A stretch of 48,366 bases of DNA from Arthrobacter sulfonylureivorans (GCA_004000035.1 RJAE01000019.1:1-48366); one strand, 5' to 3'. Positions 1 to 8,453 are shown, counted from the stretch's first letter. Notes: generated from the letters alone by a model not told the origin. A program made the numbers and translations.

Positions 1-1
1 G

Positions 2-811
2 GCCCTGGACGACGATGACCGCGGCCTGCTCCCGGTCCAGCTCCCCGGCGCCCATCGCCGCCAGCGTGGCGGGAAACAACCGGTGCAGGTCGCCCGCCTG
101 GTCCAGCCGCGCCCGGGCCTGCTCCTCGGGCAGGCCGAGCAGGCAGCCCAGTTCCTCCGCCGCCGACGTTGCGGCCAGCAGCTGCCGCTGCCGCAACGTG
201 GTGCAGCCCGGCCCCGGCGGCGGCAACTGCGCCAGCGCCGTCTCCCCCAGCCGAGCCTCCAGCGCCACCTCCCGGCCGTCCAGCCAACACCTCACCCGGT
301 GCACCGCGGCCAGATGCTCCACCGTCTCCTGATACCCCAGCCCGCCGGTGCCCGAACCGGCCAGCATGGCCAGCAGCACCGCCGGCTCCGCCCCCGCCAC
401 CAGTGTTTCCAGGCGCTCGGCGTAATAGTCAGCGTGCGCTTTCGACTCGAACAAACCCTCCGGCAGCCAGCACCCCTCGGGCAGGTTCGGCAGGACCGCG
501 AACTCCGCCGGGACCGCCCCCACCCCCGGCGGCCGGTCGGTGCCGTCGTCGAGCTCCCAGGCCGCGAAGTCCTCCCGATACGCCCGGTTCCCCTGGTCAA
601 GCTCCTCCTCCGGTGCCGGCGGGATCACCAGGCCCGCGGACGGGTCGGGACCCGGCTCGAACACCGGCTCCGCCCACCGCACCGGCGCCGGCTCTTTCCG
701 GGCCGGTTTCATCCGCGCCAGAATCGCCGCGATCGCCGCCTCACGCTCCTCCTGCGTAGGCAACCGCCGGCCCTCCCCAGAAACCGGTCCCCGATGCTCC
801 ATGCCGTCCAT
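2..811 (-). CDS. DUF222 (13E12-type) HNH nuclease family protein, N-terminal part, cut by left edge
   Basis: An open minus-strand frame runs from ATG 811 (alternative ATG 802, same frame) to the left edge without a stop, so about 270 residues are visible. After a charged, Pro/Glu-rich N-terminal 70 residues, the part nearest the edge reads as a DUF222 domain: a helix with RQRQLLAATSAAEELG, then LFPATLAAMGAGELDREQA, the typical 'ATxxALxxGxLxxxxA' signature. The catalytic HNH motif would lie beyond the edge and is not seen. These proteins are common and multi-copy in Micrococcaceae and mycobacteria; their role is poorly known. No strong ribosome binding site is visible. A full relative lies at 44470-46185, but their N-termini do not match closely. 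Confidence 0.8.
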   Translation of the reverse strand, partial: MDGMEHRGPVSGEGRRLPTQEEREAAIAAILARMKPARKEPAPVRWAEPVFEPGPDPSAGLVIPPAPEEELDQGNRAYREDFAAWELDDGTDRPPGVGAVPAEFAVLPNLPEGCWLPEGLFESKAHADYYAERLETLVAGAEPAVLLAMLAGSGTGGLGYQETVEHLAAVHRVRCWLDGREVALEARLGETALAQLPPPGPGCTTLRQRQLLAATSAAEELGCLLGLPEEQARARLDQAGDLHRLFPATLAAMGAGELDREQAAVIVVQG

Positions 812-846
812 AACCCAACTCAACCAGCCGGGTATGACAGTTTGGG

Positions 847-878
847 CACCGCCAATTCTGAAGTCAGAAGTGGCGGTG
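847..878. repeat. 14-bp inverted repeat (hairpin) upstream of DUF222 gene
   Basis: Arms 847-860 (CACCGCCAATTCTG) and 865-878 (CAGAAGTGGCGGTG) are complementary with one mismatch around the four-base loop AAGT. It lies in the gap between the small-protein gene (ending at 997) and the DUF222 start at 811, both leftward. There is no T-run on either side, so it is either a weak terminator or an operator; the sequence alone does not decide. Confidence 0.55.
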
Positions 879-996
879 ATCGCAATGGCGGGAGATCCGT
901 AGGGCGGGGAAGGTCCAGGCCGGCAGTCGAAAGCATGGCTGGGGGACCGGCGCCGCCGCGACCTGAGCTACAGCGCCGGAACCCGGGAGAGCCGGG

Positions 997-1320
997 CTAC
1001 TCGTGGTCCTGCCAGCCGTCGCTCTCCGTGTAGCTGGCGAGCAAGGTGCCAGCTCCAGGCTGCATTGAGTCGTCGGGGTCGTCGAAGAGCCGTGCCCGGT
1101 CCGCCTTGCTGTGGGACAGGATGGACTCCGCAGCTTCTTTGGCTTCCGCCAGGGACGCCCCGAAGACCTCGGTGCGGACGGGCAGGTTGTCGGTGATGAT
1201 GACGTCGGCATCGGTGTCGCTCAGCGGCACGGTATAGCCGCGCTGCTCATCGCTGACCGGAAACTCGAAGTTCCCCTCGGCCGGATCAGCCGGAACGACG
1301 TACTCCACGTAATAGGACAT
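997..1320 (-). CDS. Small acidic hypothetical protein (107 aa)
   Basis: The frame opens with ATG at 1320 behind a good ribosome binding site (AAGGGAG, spacing about 7). The protein is strongly acidic (runs such as DDPDD and SDTDAD) with no signal peptide or membrane segment, so it is probably cytoplasmic. It starts with MSYYVEYVVPADPAEGNFEF and has an Ala/Glu-rich helix (LAEAKEAAESIL) in the middle. I do not recognise a family. It stands alone between the lipoprotein gene upstream and the DUF222 gene downstream on the same strand, with 173 bases before it and 185 after. Reality of the gene rests on the start signals and on codon use like its neighbours. Confidence 0.7.
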   Translation of the reverse strand: MSYYVEYVVPADPAEGNFEFPVSDEQRGYTVPLSDTDADVIITDNLPVRTEVFGASLAEAKEAAESILSHSKADRARLFDDPDDSMQPGAGTLLASYTESDGWQDHE

Positions 1321-1493
1321 GGTGGTGCTCCCTTCAGCGTTGGCCGGCTTCGAGTTCGTCGCGCGGCCGACAGTTCGTCGAAAGCTATCACCCGGGCCCG
1401 GCGTTGCCTACAGAGTGGCCTTGGGCGAGAAGCCCCGGCGCGTGAGTTCCCCGGCGACGGGTGCGCCGAGGAGTCGAGGCCGGGCCCAGACGG

Positions 1494-2078
1494 TCAAGGA
1501 TGTGGAGCCGCGGAGATTTCGACGTCGGTGCTGCCGCCTTCTGCGACGACGAATGCTGCGCTGGTGCCGGTGAAGTCCGGCCCAACCCCTCCGGGGTCGG
1601 TGCAGTAGGTTGCCAGGTTATTTCCGCCCGCCGGCAATTCCAGCACCGTGGTGCCGCTTTCGTTGGCATCAACGGCCAGACCGTCACCGCTGCCGGACAT
1701 GGAGCCCTCGGTCGAAGAAAGGCTGACAGCGGAGGCGCTAATGAGCTTGCAGACGTAGGTACCGTGTCTGGTCTGGCCGAGGGCGCCGCCTCCAGCTACG
1801 ATCCGAGCCTTGGCCTTGCCGGTGGGCGAGTTGGATGTACTGGGAGGCGTCACGTCGGCCCGCGGACTAGGACGGGCCGGGGCACCGGGGGAGTTGGCTG
1901 CGGAAGCCGCTTTCGTCGTCGAGATGCTGCCGGACGCAGCCACGTCCGTCGTCGCGGTTCCCGCGGATAATTCCCGTTCGGCCGCGGGCGGCACGGTCGC
2001 GTCGTCCGCGCCTGCGGAGCAGCCGGCCAGGGCAGCGAGCAGGACGGCACCGGTCAGCAGCGGCAGGACCCGTTCCAT
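1494..2078 (-). CDS. Secreted lipoprotein, putative lipoprotein antigen-like (194 aa)
   Basis: The N-terminus is a lipoprotein signal: Met-Glu-Arg, a hydrophobic stretch, then a lipobox LAGC with the lipidated cysteine at residue 20. A low-complexity Ala/Ser/Thr/Pro linker of about 65 residues follows. The C-terminal part (about residues 90-194) has GTYVCKLISASAVSLSS and LATYCTDPGG, giving two cysteines that could form a disulfide. Export across the membrane and anchoring on the outer face are expected. The folded domain is not assigned with confidence. ATG 2078 is preceded on the minus strand by AGGATC. The gene is divergent from terC; the about 210-base gap between them holds the terC riboswitch. 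Confidence 0.75.
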   Translation of the reverse strand: MERVLPLLTGAVLLAALAGCSAGADDATVPPAAERELSAGTATTDVAASGSISTTKAASAANSPGAPARPSPRADVTPPSTSNSPTGKAKARIVAGGGALGQTRHGTYVCKLISASAVSLSSTEGSMSGSGDGLAVDANESGTTVLELPAGGNNLATYCTDPGGVGPDFTGTSAAFVVAEGGSTDVEISAAPHP

Positions 2079-2120
2079 AAACAGATCCTGCCCGGACCAC
2101 CTTGGATTTCCCTTGCAGCA

Positions 2121-2150
2121 TTAGCCGAGCACCGCCGTCGTCGTTAGACT
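2121..2150 (+). promoter_or_regulatory. Candidate promoter of terC leader
   Basis: A -10-like TAGACT (2145-2150) with a weak -35-like TTAGCC (2121-2126) at 18-bp spacing would start transcription near 2157, exactly where the riboswitch P1 stem begins. The -35 is poor, so the support is mostly positional. Confidence 0.4.
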
Positions 2151-2158
2151 GACAACTG

Positions 2159-2255
2159 CGTAAGGGAGTATCCCCATGCGCTGCAGCCGTCAACACGTAG
2201 GGCACCGACGCCCGGCCGGCTGCAGCGACCGGCAATGCCGGAGGAGAGACTTGCG
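2159..2255 (+). ncRNA. yybP-ykoY (manganese) riboswitch, terC leader
   Basis: The leader carries the conserved parts of the yybP-ykoY family in order: P1 5' strand CGTAAG (2159-2164), GGAGTA, the GTCAACA loop (2189-2195), GGGC...GCCC, an extended 10-bp helix pairing 2180-2189 with 2217-2226, CCGGCAA (2229-2235), and GAGACTT ending in the P1 3' strand CTTGCG (2250-2255). This family senses Mn2+ and is often found in front of TerC/Alx-type membrane proteins, as here. A hairpin at 2253-2273 shares bases with the P1 3' strand, so forming P1 and forming that hairpin exclude each other. Assignment is by eye; a covariance model would settle it. Confidence 0.85.
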
Positions 2256-2273
2256 GGCTAGACCGCTACCCGC
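2253..2273 (+). promoter_or_regulatory. Expression-platform hairpin between riboswitch and terC RBS
   Basis: GCGGG(C)TAG at 2253-2261 pairs with CTACCCGC at 2266-2273 (one bulged C, loop ACCG). Its first bases are also the 3' strand of riboswitch P1. It ends a few bases before the terC ribosome binding site AAAGGGA, so it could control termination or access to the start. Confidence 0.5.
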
Positions 2274-2288
2274 TTACGAAAGGGAACC

Positions 2289-3473
2289 ATGAGCGTTTCT
2301 CCCCTGATCTGGGGCATCACGATCGCCGTCATCGTCGCGCTGCTCGCCTTCGACTACTTCTTCCACATCCGTAAAGCGCACGTGCCCTCGCTTAAGGAAG
2401 CCGCCATTTGGTCCGCCCTCTATGTGGGCATCGCCGTTGTCTTCGGGATTCTGGTGCTGATCTTCGGCGGGACTGCGATGGGCTCCGAATACTTCGCCGG
2501 CTACATCACCGAGAAAGCGCTCTCGGTAGATAACTTATTTGTTTTCCTCATCATCATCGCCAGCTTCAAGGTTCCCCGCGAAGACCAGCAGAAGGTGTTG
2601 CTGTTCGGCATCGTCTTCTCGCTGATCGCGCGGACCGGGTTCATCTTCCTGGGCGCCGCGCTGATCAATTCCTTCGCGTGGGTGTTCTACATATTCGGCC
2701 TGATTCTGATCGTGACGGCCGGCAACCTGCTCAAGCCTTCCCATGGTGGCGACGAGGCGGACAACTTCATCATCCGGATGGCCAGGCGCTTCTTCCACAC
2801 CACCGATTATTACGACGGCGACAAGCTGTTCACCATCCAGAACGGTAAGCGGGCCCTGACTCCGATGCTGCTGGTCATGGTGGCCATCGGCGGCACTGAC
2901 ATCCTGTTCGCGCTGGACTCCATCCCCGCGATTTTCGGCCTGACCCAGAACGTCTACATCGTCTTCACCGCTACGGCGTTCTCGCTGATGGGGCTGCGCC
3001 AGCTGTACTTCCTGATCGACGGCCTGCTGGACCGGTTGATCTACCTCTCCTACGGGCTGGCAGCCATCTTGGCGTTCATCGGCGTGAAGCTGATCCTGCA
3101 CGCCCTCCACGAGAACAACCTGCCTTTCATCAACGACGGCAATCCGGTGCCGGTCATCGAAATTTCGACCGGACTCTCGCTGACCGTGATCATCGGCGTC
3201 CTGGTGGTGACCGTCGTTGCTTCGCTGCTGAGCAAAGCCGGCAAGGCACAGACTGCCATCAACAATGCGCGCCGCCACGCGCTCAACTACATCGACCTCT
3301 CCTACACTGCAGACCATGCAGAGCGCGAACGGATCTATGGGCTGCTGGTGGAGGAAGAGCGCCAGATCGAGCAAATGGAGCCGAAGTACCGCAACAAGGC
3401 CAAGGACGTGGACAAGATCCGCGAACAAGTGGCCGAAGCGCACCGCCAGCACGCGGAGTATCAAAGGGGCTAA
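2289..3473 (+). CDS. TerC family integral membrane protein (Mn2+ exporter type)
   Basis: A 394-residue membrane protein with about nine hydrophobic segments between residues 5 and 310. It has the two acidic TerC signatures: EKALSVDNLFVF (near residue 77) and GGTDILFALDSIPAIFG (near 200); the aspartates in the membrane are the likely metal-binding residues. A charged C-terminal tail of about 85 residues (KDVDKIREQVAEAHRQH) is predicted cytoplasmic. TerC/Alx proteins export manganese or help metalate exported enzymes, and the manganese-type riboswitch just upstream supports this. ATG 2289 has AAAGGGA at the right distance. The name 'tellurium resistance' used in databases is historical. Confidence 0.92.
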   Translation: MSVSPLIWGITIAVIVALLAFDYFFHIRKAHVPSLKEAAIWSALYVGIAVVFGILVLIFGGTAMGSEYFAGYITEKALSVDNLFVFLIIIASFKVPREDQQKVLLFGIVFSLIARTGFIFLGAALINSFAWVFYIFGLILIVTAGNLLKPSHGGDEADNFIIRMARRFFHTTDYYDGDKLFTIQNGKRALTPMLLVMVAIGGTDILFALDSIPAIFGLTQNVYIVFTATAFSLMGLRQLYFLIDGLLDRLIYLSYGLAAILAFIGVKLILHALHENNLPFINDGNPVPVIEISTGLSLTVIIGVLVVTVVASLLSKAGKAQTAINNARRHALNYIDLSYTADHAERERIYGLLVEEERQIEQMEPKYRNKAKDVDKIREQVAEAHRQHAEYQRG

Positions 3474-3481
3474 GACGGCCA

Positions 3482-3514
3482 GGTCCGGAGGGGCTGGTCT
3501 GGCTCCTCCGGACC
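3482..3514 (+). terminator. Hairpin after terC
   Basis: GGTCCGGAGG (3482-3491) and CCTCCGGACC (3505-3514) form a perfect 10-bp stem directly after the terC stop. There is no T-run, as is common in high-GC actinobacteria. It lies just before the next small gene, so it may reduce rather than stop readthrough. Confidence 0.6.
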
Positions 3515-3530
3515 GGCCTACGGTGGAAGC

Positions 3531-3758
3531 ATGGCTGATGAACGCAGGACTGGCGGGCAGCCCGGCAACCCGCTGATGGTGGGCCTGATCTTCGGGATCC
3601 TGCTGGGCGTGGTGGTCTCGTCGGTGACCGGCCAATGGTGGTGGATTGCCATCGGCGTGGCTCTGGGGGCCGCGGTCAGCGGGGGCCGCGCCGCGGCCGC
3701 CAGGAGGGGCCGCGGGCCAGGTCCGGACAGCGAAAATCCGCATCCTGGCCGCCGTTAA
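3531..3758 (+). CDS. Small membrane protein (75 aa)
   Basis: The frame starts at ATG 3531 behind GGTGGAAGC, 57 bases after terC on the same strand. The protein has a short polar N-terminus, two closely spaced hydrophobic segments (about residues 15-30, LMVGLIFGILLGVVV, and 36-51, WWWIAIGVALGAAVSG) and a basic, Arg/Gly/Pro-rich C-terminal tail that probably faces the cytoplasm. No family recognised. It may be cotranscribed with terC despite the hairpin between them. Confidence 0.6.
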   Translation: MADERRTGGQPGNPLMVGLIFGILLGVVVSSVTGQWWWIAIGVALGAAVSGGRAAAARRGRGPGPDSENPHPGRR

Positions 3759-3905
3759 CCGATGGCGGAAACCGGCCCTGTTAACTGATTCGCCAAGCCG
3801 CTCCGGATAAGTTCTGCAGCCCCTTCAAGGGCTAAACTTCCGGTGCTACGGTGAGGGCTACTGATCAAGAAAACCCGCATTTCCAATTCGCCCGGGAAGG
3901 TGATC

Positions 3906-5066
3906 ATGATGGCCGAGCAGGTCAATACGACCCACGCTGCGAACAAGCAGTATGCCGAGCTCTACAAGAAGCCGGGACCGTGGATTACGGTCTATGTAGA
4001 TGCGAGCGCCGGGACCGCGGAAACGCTCCGTGCGGGGGACGTGCTGCCGGACAGACTGCGTGAATCGCTCGAAAAGCAAGGCGCCGCGAAAGCGGACATC
4101 CGGGCCGTGATCGACGCCGTTTCCCCCGCCACGGGCATGCCGTCGCCGGTCAGCCGCTACGTGCTGGTCCGCGAGGGCGAGGCAGAGGTCAACGAGGTGC
4201 TTCCCGGTGCCATGTCCGGCCCCGAAGTCGTCGAGGCCGGTCCGATTCCCGACCTGGTGCCGTTGTTGAAGGCGCGCGGTGAGGACTTCCCGTACGTTGT
4301 AGCAGAGGTTGGCCGGGACGGCGGCGAGGTCCACCTGCAGTACGCGCGCCGAAACGGTGTGGCGGAAACGACGACGGTGGAAGGCGACCGGGAGAACCTC
4401 ACCAAGATCCCCGGCGGCGGGTGGTCTCAGGGCCGCTACCAGCACCGCACCGAGGAAATTTGGCGCAAGAACGCCGATGAGATCGCGGCCGAAATTGATC
4501 GCGTGGTGCAGGCCAGCAAGGCGCGGCTGCTGATCATCGCCGGGGATATCCGGGCCCGTGAGCTGGTGGTCGAGCAGCTGTCCGAAGCCAGCCGTGCGAT
4601 CGAATCGACCTTTGAATCGCACACCCGCACCGGCGGCGCCGACAAGGAAGCGCTCCGGACCGAAATCGCCGCCCGGGTGGCCCATGTTTGGACCGAACAG
4701 CGCAAAGCCATCCTGAACCGGCTGGCCAACCAGACGGGGCAGGCCCATCCGGAGTGGACCGTGGGCTTGGGCGAGTGCATCCGCGCGCTGCAGCAGGCGC
4801 AGGTCGGCACGCTGATCATGAACGACAACGCGCTAGCCGATCACAACGTGAATGTCCTGAACGTGGAACCCTGGATTGCCACAGCCGGTGAGCAACCGGT
4901 CAACGGCGAGCTGCTGGCCAAGATTCCGGCACCGGCGGCGCTGGTACGGGCCGCGGCGCTGACCGACGCCCGGGTGGCCATGGTCCCTGAAGGTGCGCTG
5001 CCGGGCGGGAAGAGCATCGCGGCTTTGCTCCGCTGGCCCACCGGCCCGGACGTACCGCGAGGCTAG
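3906..5066 (+). CDS. baeRF2 / Rv2629-like eRF1-fold protein
   Basis: About 386 residues with a Vms1/eRF1-like fold of the bacterial aeRF family 2, of which M. tuberculosis Rv2629 is the known member. Signs are an N-terminal core containing ITVYVDAS, the family hallmark GGGWSQGRYQHR near residue 175, the strand LLIIAGDIRARELV, and the closing QVGTLIMND and ALVRAAALTDARVAMVP. Archaeal and eukaryal relatives act on the ribosome in peptide release or rescue; a ribosome-linked stress role here is inferred. GGAAGG at 3895-3900 supports ATG 3906 or ATG 3909; GTG 3900 is less likely. The gene is monocistronic: 141 bases before it and a convergent regulator after. Confidence 0.85.
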   Translation: MMAEQVNTTHAANKQYAELYKKPGPWITVYVDASAGTAETLRAGDVLPDRLRESLEKQGAAKADIRAVIDAVSPATGMPSPVSRYVLVREGEAEVNEVLPGAMSGPEVVEAGPIPDLVPLLKARGEDFPYVVAEVGRDGGEVHLQYARRNGVAETTTVEGDRENLTKIPGGGWSQGRYQHRTEEIWRKNADEIAAEIDRVVQASKARLLIIAGDIRARELVVEQLSEASRAIESTFESHTRTGGADKEALRTEIAARVAHVWTEQRKAILNRLANQTGQAHPEWTVGLGECIRALQQAQVGTLIMNDNALADHNVNVLNVEPWIATAGEQPVNGELLAKIPAPAALVRAAALTDARVAMVPEGALPGGKSIAALLRWPTGPDVPRG

Positions 5067-5067
5067 C

Positions 5068-5083
5068 GCGGGCCCCGGCCCGC
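5068..5083. terminator. Short GC hairpin between baeRF2 gene and cstR
   Basis: GCGGGC, loop CCCG, GCCCGC sits immediately after the baeRF2 stop codon and could end transcription from either of the two convergent genes. It has no T-run. Confidence 0.4.
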
Positions 5084-5149
5084 TCCGCCCTGCACAGTTG
5101 TGGCAGGGCTATAGGTCATGGTGCTCCACTGGTAGCTCCAACGCGGTGG

Positions 5150-5492
<343 letters not shown>

Positions 5493-5495
<3 letters not shown>

Positions 5496-5507
5496 TCGGT
5501 GGGGTAT
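5493..5507. promoter_or_regulatory. Possible third CsoR/CstR-type half-operator
   Basis: TACTCGGTGGGGTAT keeps a good right half (GGGGTAT) but a degraded left half. It overlaps the -10 and the start of the leader. Spacing from operator 2 is again about two helical turns. Confidence 0.5.
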
Positions 5508-5534
5508 CCGCCATTTCCCCTCGAGAGGCCTTCC

Positions 5535-6152
5535 ATGACTTCCCCCTCTGCGGCCAATGCCGTTACCGCACTCACTCCGGAAACCCTGCGCTCCTGGGTT
5601 TCAGAGCACCAGGACCTGATCGTGATCGACGTCCGTTCCGCCGCAGAGTTCGAGTCCCTGCACATCCGCGGGTCCTACAACGTGCCCTTGCCGCTGCTGT
5701 CCGAACACACCGACGAGCTCGCCGCTCGCCTGGGCAGCCGCGTGGTCCTGGTCTGCCAGTCGGGAGCGCGCGCCGAGCAGGCCCGCCAGCGGCTGGGCGC
5801 GTACGGGATGAGCACCGCCTACGTCCTGACCGGCGGCGTGCCCGGTTACGCGTCCGCCGGCGGCGACGTGGTCAATGGCAAGGGCCGCTGGGACCTGGAA
5901 CGCCAGGTCCGCCTCGCCGCCGGCTCCTTGGTGGTGCTGGGTCTGGCGGGAGGCAGGTTCGTTTCCCCGAAGGTCCGGATGCTGGCCGGAGCCATTGGCA
6001 CGGGCCTGACGTTCTCCGCGGCGACCAACACCTGTGCCATGGGCAAGGCCCTCTCGGCCATGCCGTGGAACAAAGCAGCCAAAGAGCCCACCCGGGAGAG
6101 CGCCATCCTCCAGCTCCCCGTCCGCGCGGCTGCAGAAGCCCCGGCGGCATGA
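5535..6152 (+). CDS. Rhodanese / DUF2892 (YgaP-like) sulfurtransferase
   Basis: A 205-residue protein. Residues about 12-115 form a rhodanese domain with the catalytic Cys74 in the loop CQSGAR, which would carry a persulfide. Residues about 118-190 form a DUF2892 domain with two hydrophobic segments ([17 protein letters not shown] and [16 protein letters not shown]), so the enzyme is membrane-anchored as in E. coli YgaP. The role is transfer of sulfane sulfur during sulfide detoxification. ATG 5535 follows GAGAGG; the longer upstream frame from 5499 would begin inside the promoter region. It is the first gene of the operon and overlaps the next by ATGA. Confidence 0.9.
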   Translation: MTSPSAANAVTALTPETLRSWVSEHQDLIVIDVRSAAEFESLHIRGSYNVPLPLLSEHTDELAARLGSRVVLVCQSGARAEQARQRLGAYGMSTAYVLTGGVPGYASAGGDVVNGKGRWDLERQVRLAAGSLVVLGLAGGRFVSPKVRMLAGAIGTGLTFSAATNTCAMGKALSAMPWNKAAKEPTRESAILQLPVRAAAEAPAA

Positions 6153-6907
6153 CCCTGTCCCTGCTCCTGGGGCTCATCGTCGGGGTTGTCCTGGGTTTAG
6201 TGGGCGGCGGCGGGGCGATCATCGCTGTGCCGGCCCTGGTGTATGGGGTGGGCATGATTCCGGCCCAGGCGATTCCCACCTCGTTGCTGGTGGTGGGGGT
6301 GTCCTCGCTGGCGGCCCTGCTGCCCCGGTTCCGGGAAGGCCTGAACTGGCCGGTCATCGCCCTGGTGGGTGTAGCCGGTATCCCGGCCGCTTGGGGCGGC
6401 GCCGCCGTCGGCCGACTCCTTGACCCGAACGTCCTGATGCTGGCATTCTCAGCAATTATGGTGCTCGCAGGCATCCGGATGCTCGCTGGGACCCGCGAAA
6501 CCGACGGGTCCTGCGGCATGGGGCCGGGCAGGTCATTCCGGGCATGTGCCCCCAAGGCGTTAGCGGTGGGACTGCTTGTCGGGTTCCTCACCGGACTCCT
6601 CGGGGTGGGCGGCGGCTTCCTCATCATCCCGGCGCTGACCATCTTCCTGGGGCTGCGCATGAAGCAGGCCGTCGGAACCTCCCTGGCAATCATCGTCATC
6701 AACTCCGCCGCGGGGTTCAGTGCCCACGCCGCAGGCCTCAGCATCGACTGGCCCACCACCCTTGCGTTCGCAGTTCCCGCAATCGTGGGATCCGTCGTCG
6801 CGGCCCGGCTGGCCCGCCGCCTGAAGGACAAGCACGTCCGCATCTCGTTCGCAGTACTCATCTTCGCCGTCGCGGCGTGGGTCACCGCCGGCACCGTCAC
6901 TGCCTGA
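6149..6907 (+). CDS. Sulfite exporter TauE/SafE family protein
   Basis: A 252-residue membrane protein with about eight hydrophobic segments in two related halves. Each half starts with a Gly-rich motif: [16 protein letters not shown] near residue 17 and [16 protein letters not shown] near 155, as in TauE/SafE proteins. The family exports sulfite, sulfonates or thiosulfate; in a cst-type locus it probably removes the sulfite or thiosulfate made by the dioxygenase. The start ATG overlaps the stop of the rhodanese gene (ATGA, 6149-6152), which implies translational coupling. Confidence 0.9.
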   Translation: MTLSLLLGLIVGVVLGLVGGGGAIIAVPALVYGVGMIPAQAIPTSLLVVGVSSLAALLPRFREGLNWPVIALVGVAGIPAAWGGAAVGRLLDPNVLMLAFSAIMVLAGIRMLAGTRETDGSCGMGPGRSFRACAPKALAVGLLVGFLTGLLGVGGGFLIIPALTIFLGLRMKQAVGTSLAIIVINSAAGFSAHAAGLSIDWPTTLAFAVPAIVGSVVAARLARRLKDKHVRISFAVLIFAVAAWVTAGTVTA

Positions 6908-6967
6908 CCCCGGACGCTTACCCAAAACCGAAACCTCCCACCCCTTTCAATCGAAGGAGAGCACCAG

Positions 6968-8368
6968 ATGCTTATCGAGCGCATTTACGACGAAGACCTC
7001 GCCCAGGCCAGCTACCTGATCGGCTGCCAGGCCAAGGGCGAGGCGATTGTGGTGGACGGCCGCCGCGACATCGCGGTGTACCAGGATCTCGCCGAAAAGA
7101 ACGGCATGAAGATCGTGGCGGTCACCGAGACGCACATCCATGCCGACTACCTCTCCGGTACCCGCGAGTTGGCCGCCGCCACCGGCGCGAAGATTTACGT
7201 GTCGGGCGAGGGTGGGCCGGATTGGCAATACCAATTCGACGGCGAACGGCTGTACGACGGCGATACCATCACCCTGGGCAACATCAGCATCAAGGCGGTC
7301 CACACCCCCGGCCACACCCCGGAGCACCTGTCCTTCCTGGTCACCGACGGTGCCTTCAGCGACCGGCCCGGGTACCTGTTCACCGGAGATTTCGTCTTCT
7401 CCGGCGACCTGGGCCGGCCCGACCTGCTGGACGAGGCCGCCGGCGGCATCGACACCCGCTTCGAGGGCGCCAAGCAGCTCTTCGCCAGCCTGCGGGACAA
7501 GTTCCTCACCCTGCCCGACTACGTCCAGGTCCACCCCGCCCACGGCGCTGGCAGCGCCTGCGGCAAGGCACTGGGTGCCATCCCGTCCTCCACCGTCGGC
7601 TACGAACGCCTCTTCGCCTGGTGGGGGCCCTACCTTGCCGCGAACGATGAGCAAGGCTTCATCGATGAGCTCCTCGACGGGCAGCCGGATGCGCACTCCT
7701 ACTTTGGGCGAATGAAGCGGGAAAACCGCGATGGCCCGGCCGTGATGGGCGAACGCGCCCCGCTGGTGGAATTGGACACCGCGGACGTCGCCAAGGGCCT
7801 GGCCGAAGACTCGCTGACCTTCATCGACACCCGCTCCAACGGCGACGTCCACCGGGGAACCGTGGTCCGGTCGCTGAACGTTCCGGCAGGCAAGTCCGTG
7901 GCCAGCTACGGCGCCTGGGTGGTCAACCCGGAGACGGACAAGAACCCGCTGGTCCTCCTGGCCCCGGACCGGGAGGCCGCGCAGGACATGTGGGACCATC
8001 TGGTCCGCGTGGGCATCGACAACGTGGCCGGTTACGTCACCGGCATCGACGAGTTGCCCACCGTTGTCCCGAAGCTGATCCAGCCCGGGGAACTCGACGG
8101 GTTCGACGCCGCCATGGTCCTGGATGTCCGCAACAAGACTGAGCACACCTCCGGGCACATCCCCGGCTCGCACCAGCTCAGCGGCGGCCGCGTCATGTGG
8201 CACCTGGATGAACTGCCCGCCGACGGCACCATCGTGACCTACTGCCAGTCGGGCGTGCGGAACTCTGTGGCGGCCAGTGCCCTGCGCCGAGCCGGGTACG
8301 ACGTCGTCGAACTCGACGGCAGCTACGCAGCCTGGACCGCCTGGCAGCGAAGCGTCGCCGCAGCCTAA
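6968..8368 (+). CDS. cstB: CstB-like persulfide dioxygenase-rhodanese fusion
   Basis: A 466-residue fusion. Residues 1-250 are an ETHE1-type metallo-beta-lactamase domain: [10 protein letters not shown] with His56, His58 and Asp60, [12 protein letters not shown], and [16 protein letters not shown]. Residues about 265-355 form a rhodanese fold whose active loop (APDREA) has no Cys, a pseudo-rhodanese. Residues about 365-460 form an active rhodanese with Cys426 in CQSGVR. Cys198 in GSACGK matches the extra cysteine described for CstB. The enzyme would oxidise persulfides to thiosulfate/sulfite with non-haem iron. GAAGGAG lies before ATG 6968. It is the last gene of the cst-type operon. Confidence 0.92.
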   Translation: MLIERIYDEDLAQASYLIGCQAKGEAIVVDGRRDIAVYQDLAEKNGMKIVAVTETHIHADYLSGTRELAAATGAKIYVSGEGGPDWQYQFDGERLYDGDTITLGNISIKAVHTPGHTPEHLSFLVTDGAFSDRPGYLFTGDFVFSGDLGRPDLLDEAAGGIDTRFEGAKQLFASLRDKFLTLPDYVQVHPAHGAGSACGKALGAIPSSTVGYERLFAWWGPYLAANDEQGFIDELLDGQPDAHSYFGRMKRENRDGPAVMGERAPLVELDTADVAKGLAEDSLTFIDTRSNGDVHRGTVVRSLNVPAGKSVASYGAWVVNPETDKNPLVLLAPDREAAQDMWDHLVRVGIDNVAGYVTGIDELPTVVPKLIQPGELDGFDAAMVLDVRNKTEHTSGHIPGSHQLSGGRVMWHLDELPADGTIVTYCQSGVRNSVAASALRRAGYDVVELDGSYAAWTAWQRSVAAA

Positions 8369-8390
8369 CCAGTAATAACCAGCCCAAGGC

Positions 8391-8420
8391 CGCCCGGGCG
8401 GGACCCCTCCTGCCCGGGCG
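8391..8420. terminator. Bidirectional hairpin between cstB and glucosidase genes
   Basis: CGCCCGGGC (8391-8399) pairs with GCCCGGGCG (8412-8420) over a 12-base loop, in the gap between two convergent genes. There is no T-run on the plus side. Confidence 0.6.
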
Positions 8421-8427
8421 AACGGGC

Positions 8428-8453
8428 GATCGTCAGTACTGATCGTCAGTACT
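8428..8453. repeat. Tandem 13-bp direct repeat
   Basis: GATCGTCAGTACT occurs twice head to tail (8428-8440 and 8441-8453) and its second copy touches the stop codon of the glucosidase gene. Probably a replication-slippage product; no function seen. Confidence 0.85.

Noticed and set aside
2535-3743. Minus-strand frame of 402 codons opposite terC
   Set aside because: Product is Gln/Asp/His-rich shadow sequence; terC shows clear membrane-protein features.
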